The position numbers and the translations under genes were made by a program. A stretch of DNA of 64,000 nt. Origin: Emydura subglobosa. Taxonomy: Eukaryota; Chordata; Testudines; Chelidae. The notes under the pieces are model-generated. The model was not told where the DNA came from. It saw nothing but the letters and a program-made list of their open reading frames with translations, and searched no databases. The stretch spans positions 32,161,563 through 32,225,562 of the forward strand of contig ML679962.1 in the NCBI GenBank assembly GCA_007922225.1, given 5' to 3'. Positions 1-12,077 of this stretch are shown in pieces (position 1 is the stretch's first letter; each line of letters opens with the position of its first letter).

Positions 1-484
1 ATTCAGCCAAGATACTTGGGATTTTGTACTTTAGCTAGAAAGATTCTGAAAGTCTGCAGAAGATTCTGATAAGATTTTGGATGTCTGCAAAATCAAGGGT
101 AAATGGTCTTCTTGGACTATTCTGTAGAATGTGCTGTAGGAAGGTGAAGATGACATTCATTTTATCTATAAATGAAATGGAGAGTGAGATAGAAGATTAA
201 TAGATTTGTTCCAATAGTAAGTTTTCTTGTTCCTTAGGGTATAAAAAAATTACTAATTGCACATGCATGTATGGTAGAACAAAATAAAAGTCAGTATCAA
301 TAAAAAGATGTGTTAAAAATGTATGGGAAAATTCTGATTTATAAAAATAAGCAGTATACCTAACATTATGAATGTGTACAAGATACATTTAAACATATCT
401 GAAAAGATGTGTACATATACTTGAAGGTGAAAGAACTGTACCAGCAAAGAGAGAAAAATTCCTCACATAATTATCTATTACAGA
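1..484. other. AT-rich spacer
   Basis: AT-rich DNA with no open frame worth a call, no recognisable repeat boundary and no splice-bracketed exon. I see nothing functional in it. Confidence 0.6.
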
Positions 485-870
485 GGATAGAAACCTGGAA
501 TTTCCATTCTGTGGGAAATCCCAATATTTCAAAATTTGCTTTTGCTCTGAATCATAACAAAAAGCTGAAATTTTCCACTAAATGAAAATTCTGAAAAACT
601 TTAATTGTGAACTATCAAAACATTTTGTTTTGATAACATCAGTGTAACATATTAATAAATATTAAAATTAATTTTAATATACAAAATTTTAATCAAAATG
701 ATAGAGTTGAAATGAAATGCTTCAACAATATCAAAATTAAATAATACAGACACAAATATTTGTTTTTACTTTTCCCATAAAAAAACAATTAAAATTACCA
801 TGTTCCTACAATACGTTTGGATTTTGACAAAACTGTATTTTCCAACAGAAAACTGTTCCCTGGGAAATTT
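485..870 (-). repeat. Unclassified interspersed repeat, 'GGCTGG...GAAATTTTTC' type
   Basis: This AT-rich stretch carries repeated GAAATTTT / CATTTTGTTTTGA words and ends in GAAATTTTTAAGCCAGATC. Its reverse complement resembles the start of other copies in this window (12.2, 31.7, 36.2 and 60.8 kb), which begin AGGGCTGGCCA or AGAGCTGGT. It has no coding capacity. The assignment rests on word similarity and is tentative; simple AT-rich sequence is the alternative. Confidence 0.3.
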
Positions 871-3520
871 TTAAGCCAGATCTATTATTATACTATATAT
901 AAATCTCTGCAAGAAGATTCTTATAGATAACCATGACTGTCTAATTAACATTAGTTAATGTTAATAAAACTCATTGAACATATAAGCAATACATAAATTA
1001 TGGTTATTAATTAGCATGAACCATCATTATTATAAGTCCCCTTCCATTTCTCTTCCTTGAAGGGTAAATCACCTAGTGAGCAATAAATCAAAATAAATTA
1101 TTTCCTGATTTACATTTTGAGAAAGTTCCAAAAACCAAACAATAAAGATATTATTAACCAGCAGTGAAGACAGCAGCAATGAAATAAGATAGGACAGATC
1201 CATTTGTTTTAATGATGTAGAAATAATATTTCTTTGTAAAAAGTTAATGCTAGATTAAAAGTAGGCTGGGTTTGAATAAAAAAATTTTTTTTTTTAAATA
1301 ATTTTGACAGACAATATTGATGTTTATTGTTAAGCTTTTTTTTTTCTTTTTTCTTTTTTATCAATTTAAATTTTCACATTTGTGGGAAACTATGGGGGGA
1401 GGATCAGACAATAATTATTTAATGACAGTCAATGTTGAGATTCAAATAGTTAAAACTTTATAACGGTCAACACCAATGTCAATATATACAAAGTAAATAT
1501 CCTTAAATCAAACAAAATAAATTCTCAAGTAGCATAATTCTTACTTTGTCTATCTGTAAATTTGGATTATTATTGATGGACTTTTTTTTTATCAGCTTGT
1601 GTATGTGTGGTAAAAATCAATGTTTACAGGCATTTACCAATAAAAATCGAATCCTTCCAAGCTTTACTAAAAGGAAGTGTTTCTTTCCATTTTAATGTTT
1701 GTTAGGCTCACACCCAGCTTGACAGGTAACAGTGTTACTGAGTGAAAACTATTTATAGTGCAATGCATATTGAGGGTGCTGCTTTTGTCCATACAAATTC
1801 CCAGCATTCCATATTAATTATGCATCTCTCACTTTCCCTGCAGAAGACAAGATAGAGAAAGCTTTACTCTTAGTAATTATTTATATATCGTCTCAAAATA
1901 TTGCTGTGTTAATCTGCATCATCAGAGCGGTGATGTCTAGTACTTTGCGTCAGGTGAAGGGGTAAGACCTTGGGGGTTCTATTATTTAAGAGGGGGAGGG
2001 GAAATCAGCTTCTAAAACCGTTATTTTCTCAAACTGGCCTGTCCTCATCTCCTCTCTGACCAGAATTTCTTTTTATTAATCTGAAATAGCTGTGTATTGA
2101 ACACTCGAATGTCAGAGTAAAGGGCCAAAAATTGTTTTCAAATATTTCTATTCCTATATGTACATAGTTATTTCTGAAGGGAAGTCTGCATAGTAATGAG
2201 ACGGTGTCTTCTAAATTGCCGGTGATAAGTACTAATATTAGCCAAGAATGAACAGTGCTAATGTTAATATTTTCAGGAGACATCTACTGTACTGTCAACT
2301 CAACTTGTCAAAGGAAAGTTGCTTAATAAAATAAGATCATTTCTTTCCCTGTGACTATAGTGGTTTGGGAAGAGAAATTTATGCATTTCATATGTGTTGA
2401 AATCTTCACTGATTTTCTTGTCTTAGAACCTTGAAAGGGCCACCTACTTTGTCTGCAAAACGAGCCAAGTCTTGGAAACTCTTGACATTGACCTTGAAAA
2501 AGAGAGTTGTTAAAACTCTCTTTTTTCTACTGTATATACCTTACATTATCAAAACAGAAGTTAAATACCATTTCCCTAATGGAAAAAGGATGTCCTTAAT
2601 TGCTTTATAGAAAAATCAATTTAAATAGCAGAAAGATGGAAAATATCAAACCCTTAAAAACTTAATAATGACATTTCCAAATGTGATTAACCATTTACCA
2701 TTCTTCTATAGCTAGATTTAAAAGGCAGAGATAATACCATGAGTTTTGGATGAGCTCTGGTGACTGAAAAAATACATAATACCTGTGTGTGACTGAGGGA
2801 TGATGTGGTCCAATCTATTCATATTAAGACACTAATGATTGATTGTTGAGCTTTTATGAAACTTTATGCACTTAAAAGTTAAATAGGACTTGAATGATCT
2901 ACCAGATCTGATTGAATAATGGATATTTTGTCAAGAACTGTACCATTAGCATTTTTAGGCCCTGATTCAGCAAAAAAACTTCAGTGCTTGCTTCACCATA
3001 AACAAGTGCTTGAGTCCTATTGTTTTCAAGCAGACCTGCATGGACTTGACCTCTCGATATCCCTTCCAGCCCTACATTTCTATGAGTATATGACTCTTCA
3101 GTGCTTTGCTTTAATCCTCAAATGCAGATTGCTGAGTTTAACTTTTTGTACATTATGGAAATCTTTAAGAATAGATGGGAACGCACTCAGAATATGGCAT
3201 AATTTATAGATTGCTTACAGTCCTACACATCTGGAGTTTCATCATTCCGCACTGCCATTGGTTTGCTGTTGTTTTAAAGCTATTATACCGGTTAATAGTT
3301 TAAAGTAACATGGTTTGAATTAAGTACCAGGGATGTGTTAAGTGGATATTATATTGCTGAATGAAATGAATGCCATTCAGAAAATTTGTCCAGTGGATAT
3401 TCATTTAGCCTTACCCCAGACTCTTAGTGTTTTTTGGCAGCAGTAGTGGGGGCTGTAGAGAGTTACAATTTTGCTGCGTTTTTGACCCTACTCAGAGGGA
3501 CCAGGGAAATCAAAGTATTG
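871..3520. other. AT-rich spacer without a gene
   Basis: No gene is seen. The open frames here (up to 96 codons near 2919-3209) show no protein signature and lie in low-complexity AT-rich DNA. T- and A-rich runs occur near 1282-1360. A weak match to the dispersed 'CCTGATTCAGCA...AAGTGCTTGAG' repeat seen elsewhere in the window lies around 2960-3120. Confidence 0.55.
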
Positions 3521-3524
3521 AACG

Positions 3525-4190
3525 GGGAGTGTGATAGGGCGCAAACCCCACACATGTTGTGAAAGGGTTAATATGGATTGGAAAGGCCACTTAACCTAAC
3601 TGCTTACACTTGGAGGGTGGGCAAGGCCTAATCAGTCTTAAATCCCAGCTGGGAGAACTGTTCCCCTTCCTCTCCCCCACATAAAGACCTGGGTGAGCTC
3701 AGCTGGAGAGGCAAAGACCCCCTCTTTGGGAAGCATCCTGAAAAGAAGGCTGAAGAAGGAAGAGGAGAAAAGTAGATAGGCTACTCCCGAGGTGAGCTGG
3801 AAGCTTTCCCGAAAGCAGGAACGTTGATGGAGCAGCACCTGAGTGAGTGGAGTAGTGTGCCAGTCCCCAGACAGTGGGATTGTTGGCAGCACAGAAGTCT
3901 GGGATGATGCATGGGGAAATGACTATCACAGTCAAGGTCCACCTGTGATGAAGAGGTGGTCTTAAGATTTAGTTGTGTTAATGTTTCTGTTAGACTTTGG
4001 TGAAAGGCTCTGAGGTCCTGGAAGGGACTGGACTCTGTAACGTGTCTGGCGGATGGGCTAGGTCACTCCTATGGCCTTAGTAGGCCAAAAAAAGGTGGAA
4101 GGAAACTGAGGCAAAAGATGCTGTAATGCCACATCCAGCCAGGAGGAGATGTATTGGGATGGCAATTTTGCTACAAGGAGGCTTACAGAT
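3525..4190 (+). mobile_element. Possible LTR remnant
   Basis: A relatively GC-rich island starts near TGTGATAGGGCGC and continues with TTGTGAAAGGGTTAATATGG. It then has a TATA-like ACATAAAGACC at about 3679 and a purine-rich GGTGAGCTCAGCTGGAGAGG leader. This layout resembles the clearer LTRs at 33.06 and 47.19 kb. No target duplication or matching second LTR was found, so the ends are uncertain. The overlapping minus-strand frames of 78-84 codons are shadows. Confidence 0.3.
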
Positions 4191-4284
4191 CAAGGATACT
4201 TCTAGTGATATGTCCTAATATTCCCCATTTTCTCTGATTTGCAAATACAGATATCATCCACATCTGAATAGTGAGGGACTCAGT

Positions 4285-4480
4285 GATTTTTAAGGCCAGA
4301 AGGGGACATTAGATCATATAGTCTCACCTCCAGCCCTGATTCATCATTATGTAAAACGTACGCATCCCCATTTGGGAACTAACACCTGACGCTGCAAGGT
4401 ACTGAGTGACTCCTCTAAGTTGCTGAATGCCCTCAAATGCCCATTGGCACAGCACCCCTCTCAGAGATACTTAGCAGTTT
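4285..4480 (-). mobile_element. CR1 LINE 3'-end fragment
   Basis: The segment 'AAGGCCAGAAGGGGACATTAG' followed by 'ATCATATAGTCTCACCTCC' matches the reverse complement of the CR1 3' region, where the usual form is GGTCAGAAGGGACC...ATCATCTAGTCTGACCTCC. It is a short, diverged, 5'-truncated copy with its 3' end at the lower coordinate. Its upper limit is approximate. The same motif recurs at 23741 and 48562. Confidence 0.6.
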
Positions 4481-5593
4481 TCCTGGTTGAGTACTAATTT
4501 TCCATCCTTTTAGATTTGTTCAAGTTCACCTAAATTTATGTTTCCTGTTTAATTATATATGCCGACTGTGAGACAATGACTTTAAGAGCATTCGTGTTTG
4601 CCAGACAGTTGCCAGAAATACTTTACACAGCAAATATAATATCCTACTCATTTATAATTTATTGGTTTGATATTTTTATAGAACTTTTATAACTAGACAG
4701 CTTGCACAGAAAATGCACTCTTAAAATATAGATGTAATAATGCTTTAATACACGGCAATTGGGGACATTAAATTCACTGGCCATATAAAGCTTTGATCTA
4801 AAGCTAAGAACAACAGATTATTTGGTTCATTGGCGATTCCAATAAATAGAAAAAAATGGAATCAAATTGTTTTTTGGAGGTTTTTTTGGTCAAAATGCCC
4901 AAAATAATTGTCTTGGACCAAGCAAAACTTTCAACTCTATCTGCAAGAGCCCCACCAGGGAAGGTTCTCTGAGCTGTGACACAGCTGAGCATCTCCTGTA
5001 CATCTTGGCCTTCATCTCTGTCTGTCCTGCTCCTCCCACTCTTTGGGGTACATGGCAGCTGTCTCCAAGTCCCTAAGCGAAGCTGAGTTCCAAAACAGGT
5101 TGATTTTCTGACCCTGTAGATCTGTAACCCAGGTCCCACCCACAAACTGAAACAGGGTCACCCTGTTCATTTCGTTTCAGTAAACATTAGCACTGACGGT
5201 AAATAAGCTAATGGCAGATCTTAATTTGACATTTTTAAAACTAAAATTAACTAAAAAAATTGACATTTTTAAAACTAAGTCACACTGCTTATAATTAAAT
5301 CAATCCAAAAGTCCTCTGTGATATCAGGCAGGCATTTCTGACAATCTGTCATTAGCAGTGGCATTTCAATCCAGGTACAGATCAGAACATGTCATTTACA
5401 CAACGTAACTGAGTGCTAGATTCTGGTCTCAGTCACATCAGTGTAAATCTAGCATAACCTCACTGGTTTCAGAGCCTTTACTCTGGATTTATACCCATGT
5501 AAATGAGAGAAGAATATGGCCCAGTAAATGATGCAGGGTGGATAGGAATAAGTGAAATTTACTTTAATTGTGTGTTAGAAAATTCACTGATGG
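4481..5593. other. Spacer with a weak dispersed-repeat segment
   Basis: No gene is seen. The opposed 113- and 69-codon frames at 4804-5145 overlap on opposite strands and resemble no family I know. At about 5395-5510, 'AGATTCTGGTCTCAGTCACATC' followed by 'GTGTAAATCTAG' resembles a common reptile interspersed repeat. The hAT MITE at 5602 inserted at its edge. Confidence 0.5.
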
Positions 5594-5601
5594 GACTAGA
5601 G

Positions 5602-5858
5602 CAGGGGTGGCCAACCAGTCAGAGACGAAGAGCCAAAAAAACTATAGATACCGCAAAAAGCCACATTTACCTTACCCTCCGCCGAAAACTCACGCTGATC
5701 CATCAATTTCCACGGCAGCTTGTCAATTTCACTTTTCCCCTCGTCTCTTACCCTCCCCCGAAAACTTGCACTGATCCCTCAATTTTGAAGGCAGCTTGTC
5801 AATTTCACTTTGGCACCCATACAATGAGCAAAGCCGAGCCGCGGGTTGGCAACCCCTG
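5602..5858. mobile_element. Non-autonomous hAT MITE with perfect 8-bp TSD
   Basis: The 257-bp element begins CAGGGGTGGCCAACC and ends GGTTGGCAACCCCTG. The terminal inverted repeats match at 14 of 15 positions. It is flanked by perfect 8-bp copies of GACTAGAG at 5594-5601 and 5859-5866. An 8-bp duplication with CAGGGGT...ACCCCTG termini is the hAT superfamily signature. The interior has two tandem units of about 70 bp (5671-5746 and 5747-5812), each CTTACCCTCCnCCGAAAACT...GGCAGCTTGTCAATTTCACTTT. It has no transposase and must have been moved in trans. The 131-codon frame crossing it is spurious. Confidence 0.92.
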
Positions 5859-5866
5859 GACTAGAG

Positions 5867-6919
5867 CCTCCATGTGCATCAGTTTTATGCATATATAACA
5901 CCACTGACTAATGGAGTTACTACTGATTTCACACCCATGCAAGTGAGATGCCTACATCTCACATTTGCACATTTGAATGACTAACAGTTTTCTAAGCAGA
6001 TGTTCTAAAAACTCCCAGGGGCCTGATCCTATTCTCACTGAACTCATGAATCCCAACTGCACTGAGAGCAGGTTCACCCCCAATATTTAAATGGCTGAAG
6101 TGTTACTCTGAGTTGGTTGGTTTCCAATGTGAAAAGTTTTGGATCAGTGTTGTTATATTCTTACTTTACTAGTTGTTCCCTCTTTAAAAAAGAGAAACCA
6201 TATAACTCCTCTTTCTCTAGAAGCGGTTGTATGTAGTTATTCAGCTATGTATATAAATACATCAATATATTATGTTCTTGGCTACTTTTTGTGGGAGAAG
6301 ATTGACCACCCAAGGCTGTAGGCTCCAGTCACATCATGCTGTTGTCAGTCATCCTCTCACATATTTTCATTATGAGTCTCCCTTCACCTTCATCATAACT
6401 GGTTTCCACTTCACTTCACGCCATAATGAGTTTCCTTCAAATCATACTCCATCAAATAGAACTTCATATTTTTATCATGCCATTTACTGTCTTCACTTTT
6501 TACCTAAGAGTCTCCTCTTTTGCAGTGTACCATAATAAGTTCACCTTCACACTTCACCTATGGCCTACTTCTCCCTTCTTAGATTTCCTGCTGGTTCTTC
6601 CTTCCTTACTACACAGGTAACTTTCATACATATAACTAATGCCGTCCTCAGGATTTTGAGACACTCGTTTTGCATTATAACATCACGGCACATTTTAAGA
6701 TACATATATCTTAGTGTTAATTACTTGTTAGTACTTCTTTGAATCTATCAATGACAATGTCAACTTAGCAAAAAAAAGCCTCTTTTGCTTTCCAGAGAGC
6801 TGTCCTTCAAATCATTATTTTATGCATTCTAGTCTACTCATAGTAATTCTATAATTTATTAGTTGATTCCCAATCCTACACTTGTCCTGTGCTAGGAGGA
6901 AATTCATTTGTCTATTAGA
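5867..6919. other. AT-rich spacer
   Basis: Nothing recognisable. Several overlapping plus-strand frames of 60-87 codons between 6139 and 6742 share no protein signature and reflect a T- and C-rich stretch. Confidence 0.55.
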
Positions 6920-7175
6920 AACATGGGAACCTAGGAACACGGGAACTATCATATGGATCAGATCCATGGTCTTTCTAGTCCAGTCTCCTGTCTGTGACGT
7001 TGGTCAGCCAGATGCTTCAGAGGATGGTGAACAGAGAATCTCCTCCTAACTCCTATTAGTTATTGATTGATGGATTTAAGCCCTGAGACATGAGGTTTTA
7101 TATCCCTCCCAACATTCTTATTTTTTCCTTTTATAATTTAGGATATTCTTGTTATCCATTGTTATCCATGAGGAT
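6920..7175 (-). mobile_element. CR1 LINE 3'-end fragment, diverged subfamily
   Basis: The order of blocks is GAAACATGGGAACC, ATCAGATCCATGGTC, TAGTCCAGTCTCCTGTCT, GGTCAGCCAGATGCTTCAGAGG and TTATATCCCTCCCAACATTCTTATT, then GGATATTCTTGTTATCC. This follows the reverse complement of the reptile CR1 3' UTR ('GGATCAGACC..GGTCCATCTAGTCCAGTATCCTGTCTC'). The 3' terminus is at the lower coordinate. Strongly diverged; the far end is approximate. Confidence 0.6.
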
Positions 7176-7290
7176 TTCTCTCACATTGAACCTATTCAAC
7201 CATATTCACCACTGACTTCTACAGTCATGACAGGAGTTCATACGGAGCCTCATTTTGTGAACTCTTGGAGTTAGGCGAGGCTGTCCAGAA

Positions 7291-7702
7291 CAGAGGTTCT
7301 CAACCACGGGTAAGTGTACCCCTGGGGGTAAGTAGAGGTCTTCCAGGGGGCACATCAACTCACCTAGATATTTGGCTAGTTTTACAACAGGCTACATTAA
7401 ACGCACTAGCAAAGTCAGTACGAACTAAAATTTTACACAGACAATGACTTGTTTATACTGCTCTATATATTATACACTGAAATGTAAGTAACATATTTAT
7501 ATTCCAATTGATGTATTTTATAATTATATGGTAAAAATGAGAAAGAAAGCAATGTTTCAATAATAGGATGCTGTGACACTTTTGTATTTTTATCTCTGAT
7601 TTTACAAGTAAGTAGTTTTTAGGTGAAGTGAAACTTGGGGTATGCAAAACAAATCAGAATCCTCAAAGGGGTACAGTAGTCTGGAAAGGTTGAAAGCCAG
7701 TG
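7291..7702. mobile_element. Non-autonomous hAT element with perfect 8-bp TSD
   Basis: The 412-bp element starts CAGAGGTTCTCAACC and ends GGTTGAAAGCCAGTG. The inverted termini match at 11 of 15 positions. Perfect 8-bp duplications GTCCAGAA flank it at 7283-7290 and 7703-7710. Just inside the left end is GTGTACCCCTGGGGGTAAG, and near the right end is GGGGTATGCAAAACAAATCAGA. I remember these subterminal words from a widespread reptile hAT (Charlie-like) MITE. The AT-rich interior has no transposase frame. Confidence 0.93.
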
Positions 7703-7710
7703 GTCCAGAA

Positions 7711-9957
7711 ACTCATAACATTGCTAGAATCATATTTTCATCATATAACAGAAAACATATAAAATACCACTCTGGTTTCCTCTTTTCATCACTTTGCTCC
7801 AGCTCTTGTCACTTTAGCTCACACTGAATGAGAACTTACTCAGGAAATAGTCCCATTGAAATTAATAAGGTTGAATGAAAAGCAATGGAATAGTGACAAG
7901 GTCTGGCCCTATAATTTTAACTTGGTGTCCGAAATGTGACAACATACCTTGAACTATTAGAATTGTTGCCCAACATAAAATCCTCTGCAACAGAGAGATG
8001 TTAAGAGCCACATCTATTTTCTGTGCTATTCTCTTCTGGTTTGTTAATTTTGAATATGAGATCTCATGTGAAAGCTTAAAAATAAAGATCTTATCCTGCA
8101 CACTCCTCCAGTTTAGGATGCTCTCAGTGAACTAATCAACTTTAATTTGCCTTGATGTGTATTTTATTAATAAATCAGAGTTTATGAAATTTAGCAGCCT
8201 TATAGTCCATGTTTATTCTTCCAGGCAATCTCATTTAAGAGTGAATGCTATTATGTGTACTAGGATACCACAGCAAAACATTAAACTTTGCATTACAAAC
8301 AAAACACAATAAAAATCAGATTCTGTCAATTAAATGAAAACAGCTAAATTAACATTTATGAAGCCAGTATACTAGCTTGGAAGATAATAGCCAATATTAT
8401 TACTGGTACTTTGCAAGCATTATAGCATTTCACACTTTCAAGAGGTATCAGAAGAAGTTAAAATCAAAGCAAATTATGTTATAATAGGATTTTGTCCCCT
8501 GAATGCAGAGATTAACTAGTCTTCATGAAATGTTCCTGCTTGTAGGAACTGATTTTTTCCTCTCTATTACTATGGTATTCATTTAAAAAGTTAAGCGTTT
8601 TGCATATAAAGCATAGCACATATTGAAAATGTTACAATTACATTGGGACAAATCCTGCAGACCTGTGTAAAAAACATATATAATTAAAAACTGTACTATA
8701 CGTGCAAGGGGAGTGAATTAAGATCACATGGCCAACCTTAACAGAGGCATTTCTTAATTTCTGAGTGTTGACTTTGTTTTCTGAACTTCTTTTTAACATA
8801 GCTTTTTGATATGTAGTTTGATATTCAGCCAAAAAGCAAGGCATATGATAAATCCATCGCACATGACAGTGTTTCTTTTATATTAGTGCCTCTTCAGACA
8901 TTTACGTGGGCTGCTACGTTTTTAGTTAACCACATACCAGCTTTACAAGTTTCCTACCAAACAACTCAGAACACAGGAAGCTGAGCACATACTGTTTGCA
9001 AAATTGACATATGCCAAGTCTAATTTCTTTCAACAGGTGGCTAAGCAGTTGAGCCAACTTTTTAAAGACATGACAGCCAAATGCTGAAGCAGAACAAAGA
9101 CAGCAGTAAAAAAAGAAAAGAAAAGAGAGTAAAGAAAGTGTGGAGGAAAATGGTCTATCATTACTAACCAGATTCATGTTTTGACTGGCATGTGACACAT
9201 AAAATGTTTTGTAACTGAAGTATTTTATGCAAACATTCACACTGTCTTGCTTTCATTTCATGTTGGTGATGTTGTTATGGTATCCCCTATTATAATTGTT
9301 TAAAATAATAAAGTGCCTTTTTATATTTCTATCATAAGCCTCACTACTATGATTACACACAACTTTTGAAAAAAGCAAATATTTTTTCCCGGAAATTTTA
9401 ACTTCTTCTGCCCTCTACCCTATGACTTTATAAGGAAAAATCATGCTCTCGATTAATACAATTAGGCAAAATTCTAGCTAGTTTTTTGGATAACTATAAC
9501 TATGAATATACAGTTTGTAATAACGCATGCATTGTGTTGTTTTGGTGAACATCGAGATTTATCATCCCTCAAGATAAATATAGCCTATAGAGATAAATAT
9601 AGGTTTTGCTTCAGTCAATATTTACCTTTCGGGTTAACCCATTCCAATATTCAAGTCAACAAAACTGATGATTGGTTTAATATATAATGGGAGTAAAGAA
9701 TAAAACAATTATACATCAAAACAATGATCAGATGAGAAAAAAGTCTTTGTACCCTTTTCTATTTCCTTTGCTGAAATGGTACCATTAAAGTTGGGTTGAG
9801 TTGTGAAAGTCTAAATCTGCCCAACATATTGTCCAGCAGCACAAGATATCTTCTGATGCCTTCCTTTCCACCCCAAAGGGCATTGCATTCATTTTGCTAC
9901 AAGATAAATAGGTAACATAAGTAGTAATTAATAACATTCATTAGCACTTACATATTT
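7711..9957. other. AT-rich spacer
   Basis: No gene, exon-like frame or well-bounded repeat is seen. The minus-strand frames of 74-104 codons (7862-8101, 8638-8862, 8926-9240) show no recognisable domain. A short (A)nG-rich run lies at 9108-9140. Confidence 0.55.
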
Positions 9958-10094
9958 CTTTTATCTTCAAACTCCTTTTCAAACATTAACTGATTAGTTT
10001 CTGAACACTCCTGTGACACAAGTCGTTACTATATCCATGAGGATGCATAGCAAGGTGAGGTGACATATTGGGGCTGAGAAATTACAAAGTAGGG
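9958..10094. repeat. Left copy of a ~135-bp direct repeat flanking the LINE
   Basis: The copy runs from CTTTTATCTTCAAACTCC to GAGAAATTACAAAGTAGGG. It is repeated with moderate divergence at 12078-12211; shared blocks include TTGATTAGTTTCT / CTGATTAGTTTCT, GCAAGGTGAGGTG / ACAAGGTGAGGTG and GGGCTGAGAAATTACAAAGTAGGG. The two copies exactly abut the ends of the intervening LINE, so this is best read as a very long target-site duplication. The sequence itself vaguely resembles the tail of a CORE-SINE. Confidence 0.8.
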
Positions 10095-12007
10095 TCAATA
10101 CTGGCAACATCAGAAACATGTATGATGGGATCAAGATAGCCTGGGGTCCAGCTTCAAAGAAAATAGCCCCATTGAAATCAACAACAGGGAAAATGATTGA
10201 TGACCGCACCAAGCAGATGGATCGCTGGCTAGAACACTATTCTCAGCTTTAGTCTTGCGAAAATATTGTTACAGACACAGCCATCAATGCCATCGAAAGC
10301 TTGCCTGTTATGAACCAACACAATGAAGAACCAATTGTCAAAGAGCTTAGCCTTTCAATAGATGGCCTTCCCAATGGATAAGCCCCCAGAAAAGATTGCA
10401 TAGCATCAGAGGTCATAAAATGCAGAAAACCTATCCTATTGCAACACCTTTACGAATTGCTCTGTCTGTGCTGGAAAGAAGGGAAAGTACCACAAGAAAT
10501 GAGAGACATCATCATCACCACTCTATAAAAACAAGGGTGACAGGAGCCTGTAACAACTATCATGGCATTTCCCTTCTTAGCATCATGAGAAAAGCCTTTA
10601 CCCAAGTTGTCCTGAATAGACTTGAGATTCTGCAGACAGAATTTATCCTGAATCACATTGCGGCTTCAGAGCCGAAAGGTCTACTATCCATATGATCCTC
10701 TCATTGAGACAACTATAAGAGAAATGCAGAGAACAAAAAAAGCCCCCTTACATAGCCTTTATTGATCTCACAAAGGCTTTTGTCAGTAGAAGCGGACTAT
10801 TTGTGCTTCTAGAAAAGATTGGATGTCCCCCCAAGCTCTGAAGCATGATTTGGTCCTTCCATGAAAACATATACAGCACAGTCCAATACAACAGCTCAGT
10901 CTCCGAGGCTTTCCAGATTCGTAGCAGAGTCCAGCAAGACTATGTATTTGCCCCAGCTTTGTTTGGGATCTTTTTCTCCTTGCTAATGAAACAAGCTTTC
11001 AGCTCCTCAACTGAGGGAATATACTTGCACACAAGATCTGATGGAAAGCTGTTCAGTTGTGCAAGACTTAACCGAGACTTGGGACGTCCTTAGCCAACAT
11101 CTCCTTTTTGCTGATGATGCAGCAACAACACACAGAAGCCCATCTCCAAAACCTCATGGACAGTTTTTCCAAAGCCTGCCAAGGATTTGGGCTTACTATA
11201 AGCCTAAAAAAGACTAACATCATGTGCCAAGGAGTTGAAGAAGCACCCTTCATCAACATCAATAATTATGAACTTGAAGTAGTGAACAAGTTCACATATT
11301 GGGGTCTACCATCACAGTCAACCTTTCACGTGAGAAGAAACTCAATATCCACACTGGAAAAGTACACTCAACAATATTTAGACTGAATAAGAGGGTATGG
11401 CAAAACAACAAACTGACAGAACGAACAAAGATCTGTGTGTATTATGCATGTACTCTTTTGTACGGGAGCAAGATATGGATCTTATACTCTCATCAGGAAA
11501 AAAGTCTCAATAGCTTCCATATGTGTTGTCTTCATCAATTTTTTGGAATCTCCTGGAGAGACAGAGTTACCAACAATGAAGTGCTCAAGCAGGTCAGTAT
11601 ACCCAATATGCGAACACTCCTTAAACAGATATGCCTCTGCTGTCTTGGGCATGTGTGCCAAATGAATGATGGGTGCATCCCAAAGGACCTCCTTTATGGT
11701 GAATTGGCATCTGGGAAAAGATCTAAAGGGCACCAAAAATTGCATTTCAAGAACGTGTGCAAGTGAGACCTCAAAGAAAGGATACAAATATGGATAACTG
11801 GGAAGATCACTCTCAGGATTGCAGCCTCAGTAAAGGTCTTCAAAGCTATAAGAGGAAGCAACCCAGCTTAGCAGAGGAGAAAAGAGCTCACAGAAGGCGG
11901 AGCCAAAGAGTCAAAATATCATCTTTTCATGTGACAAATGTGGCAGAGATTGTGTCTCTCTAGTGGGTCTCTTCAGCCACAGGCACCATAAAACCAACTG
12001 TAAATGA
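10095..12007 (+). pseudogene. Decayed LINE ORF2: reverse transcriptase with C-terminal zinc knuckle
   Basis: Read across frames, the segment shows a linker (ESLPVMNQHNEEP..), then KNKGD...CNNYHGISLLSIMRKAF (RT finger/palm) and IAFIDLTKAF with the first catalytic Asp at 10764-10766. Next come the FADD box at 11107-11118 (the second and third catalytic Asp), GLTISLKKT, an 'LLYGSKIW' thumb block and GHVCQMNDGCIPKDLLYGEL. A terminal zinc knuckle CDKCGRDC..SLVGLFSHRHH..NC ends in TGA. IAFID and FADD lie in different frames, so at least one frameshift separates them. In QCGF/VQQG-type boxes the usual residues are partly replaced (VQQD). When intact the protein would copy its own RNA at a nicked target. 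This copy cannot make it. Confidence 0.85.
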
Positions 12008-12077
12008 GTAAATTTTCTATCTCTCAGTGGCACATAACCATGGTTTCTCGAGACTGAAGGATGCCAGAGAAGAAGCG
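10095..12077 (+). mobile_element. 5'-truncated APE-type non-LTR retrotransposon (RTE-like)
   Basis: This 1.98-kb LINE copy starts inside the linker upstream of the reverse transcriptase. It runs through the RT, the thumb / C-terminal region and the stop codon (12005-12007) into a short 3' UTR that ends CTCGAGACTGAAGGATGCC...GAAG. Long direct repeats (9958-10094, 12078-12211) flank it. The protein fragments resemble the 'craniofacial development protein 2-like' endonuclease/RT elements widespread in fish and turtles. I place it near the RTE clade but cannot fix the clade by eye. It is dead: many frameshifts and stops. Confidence 0.85.
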
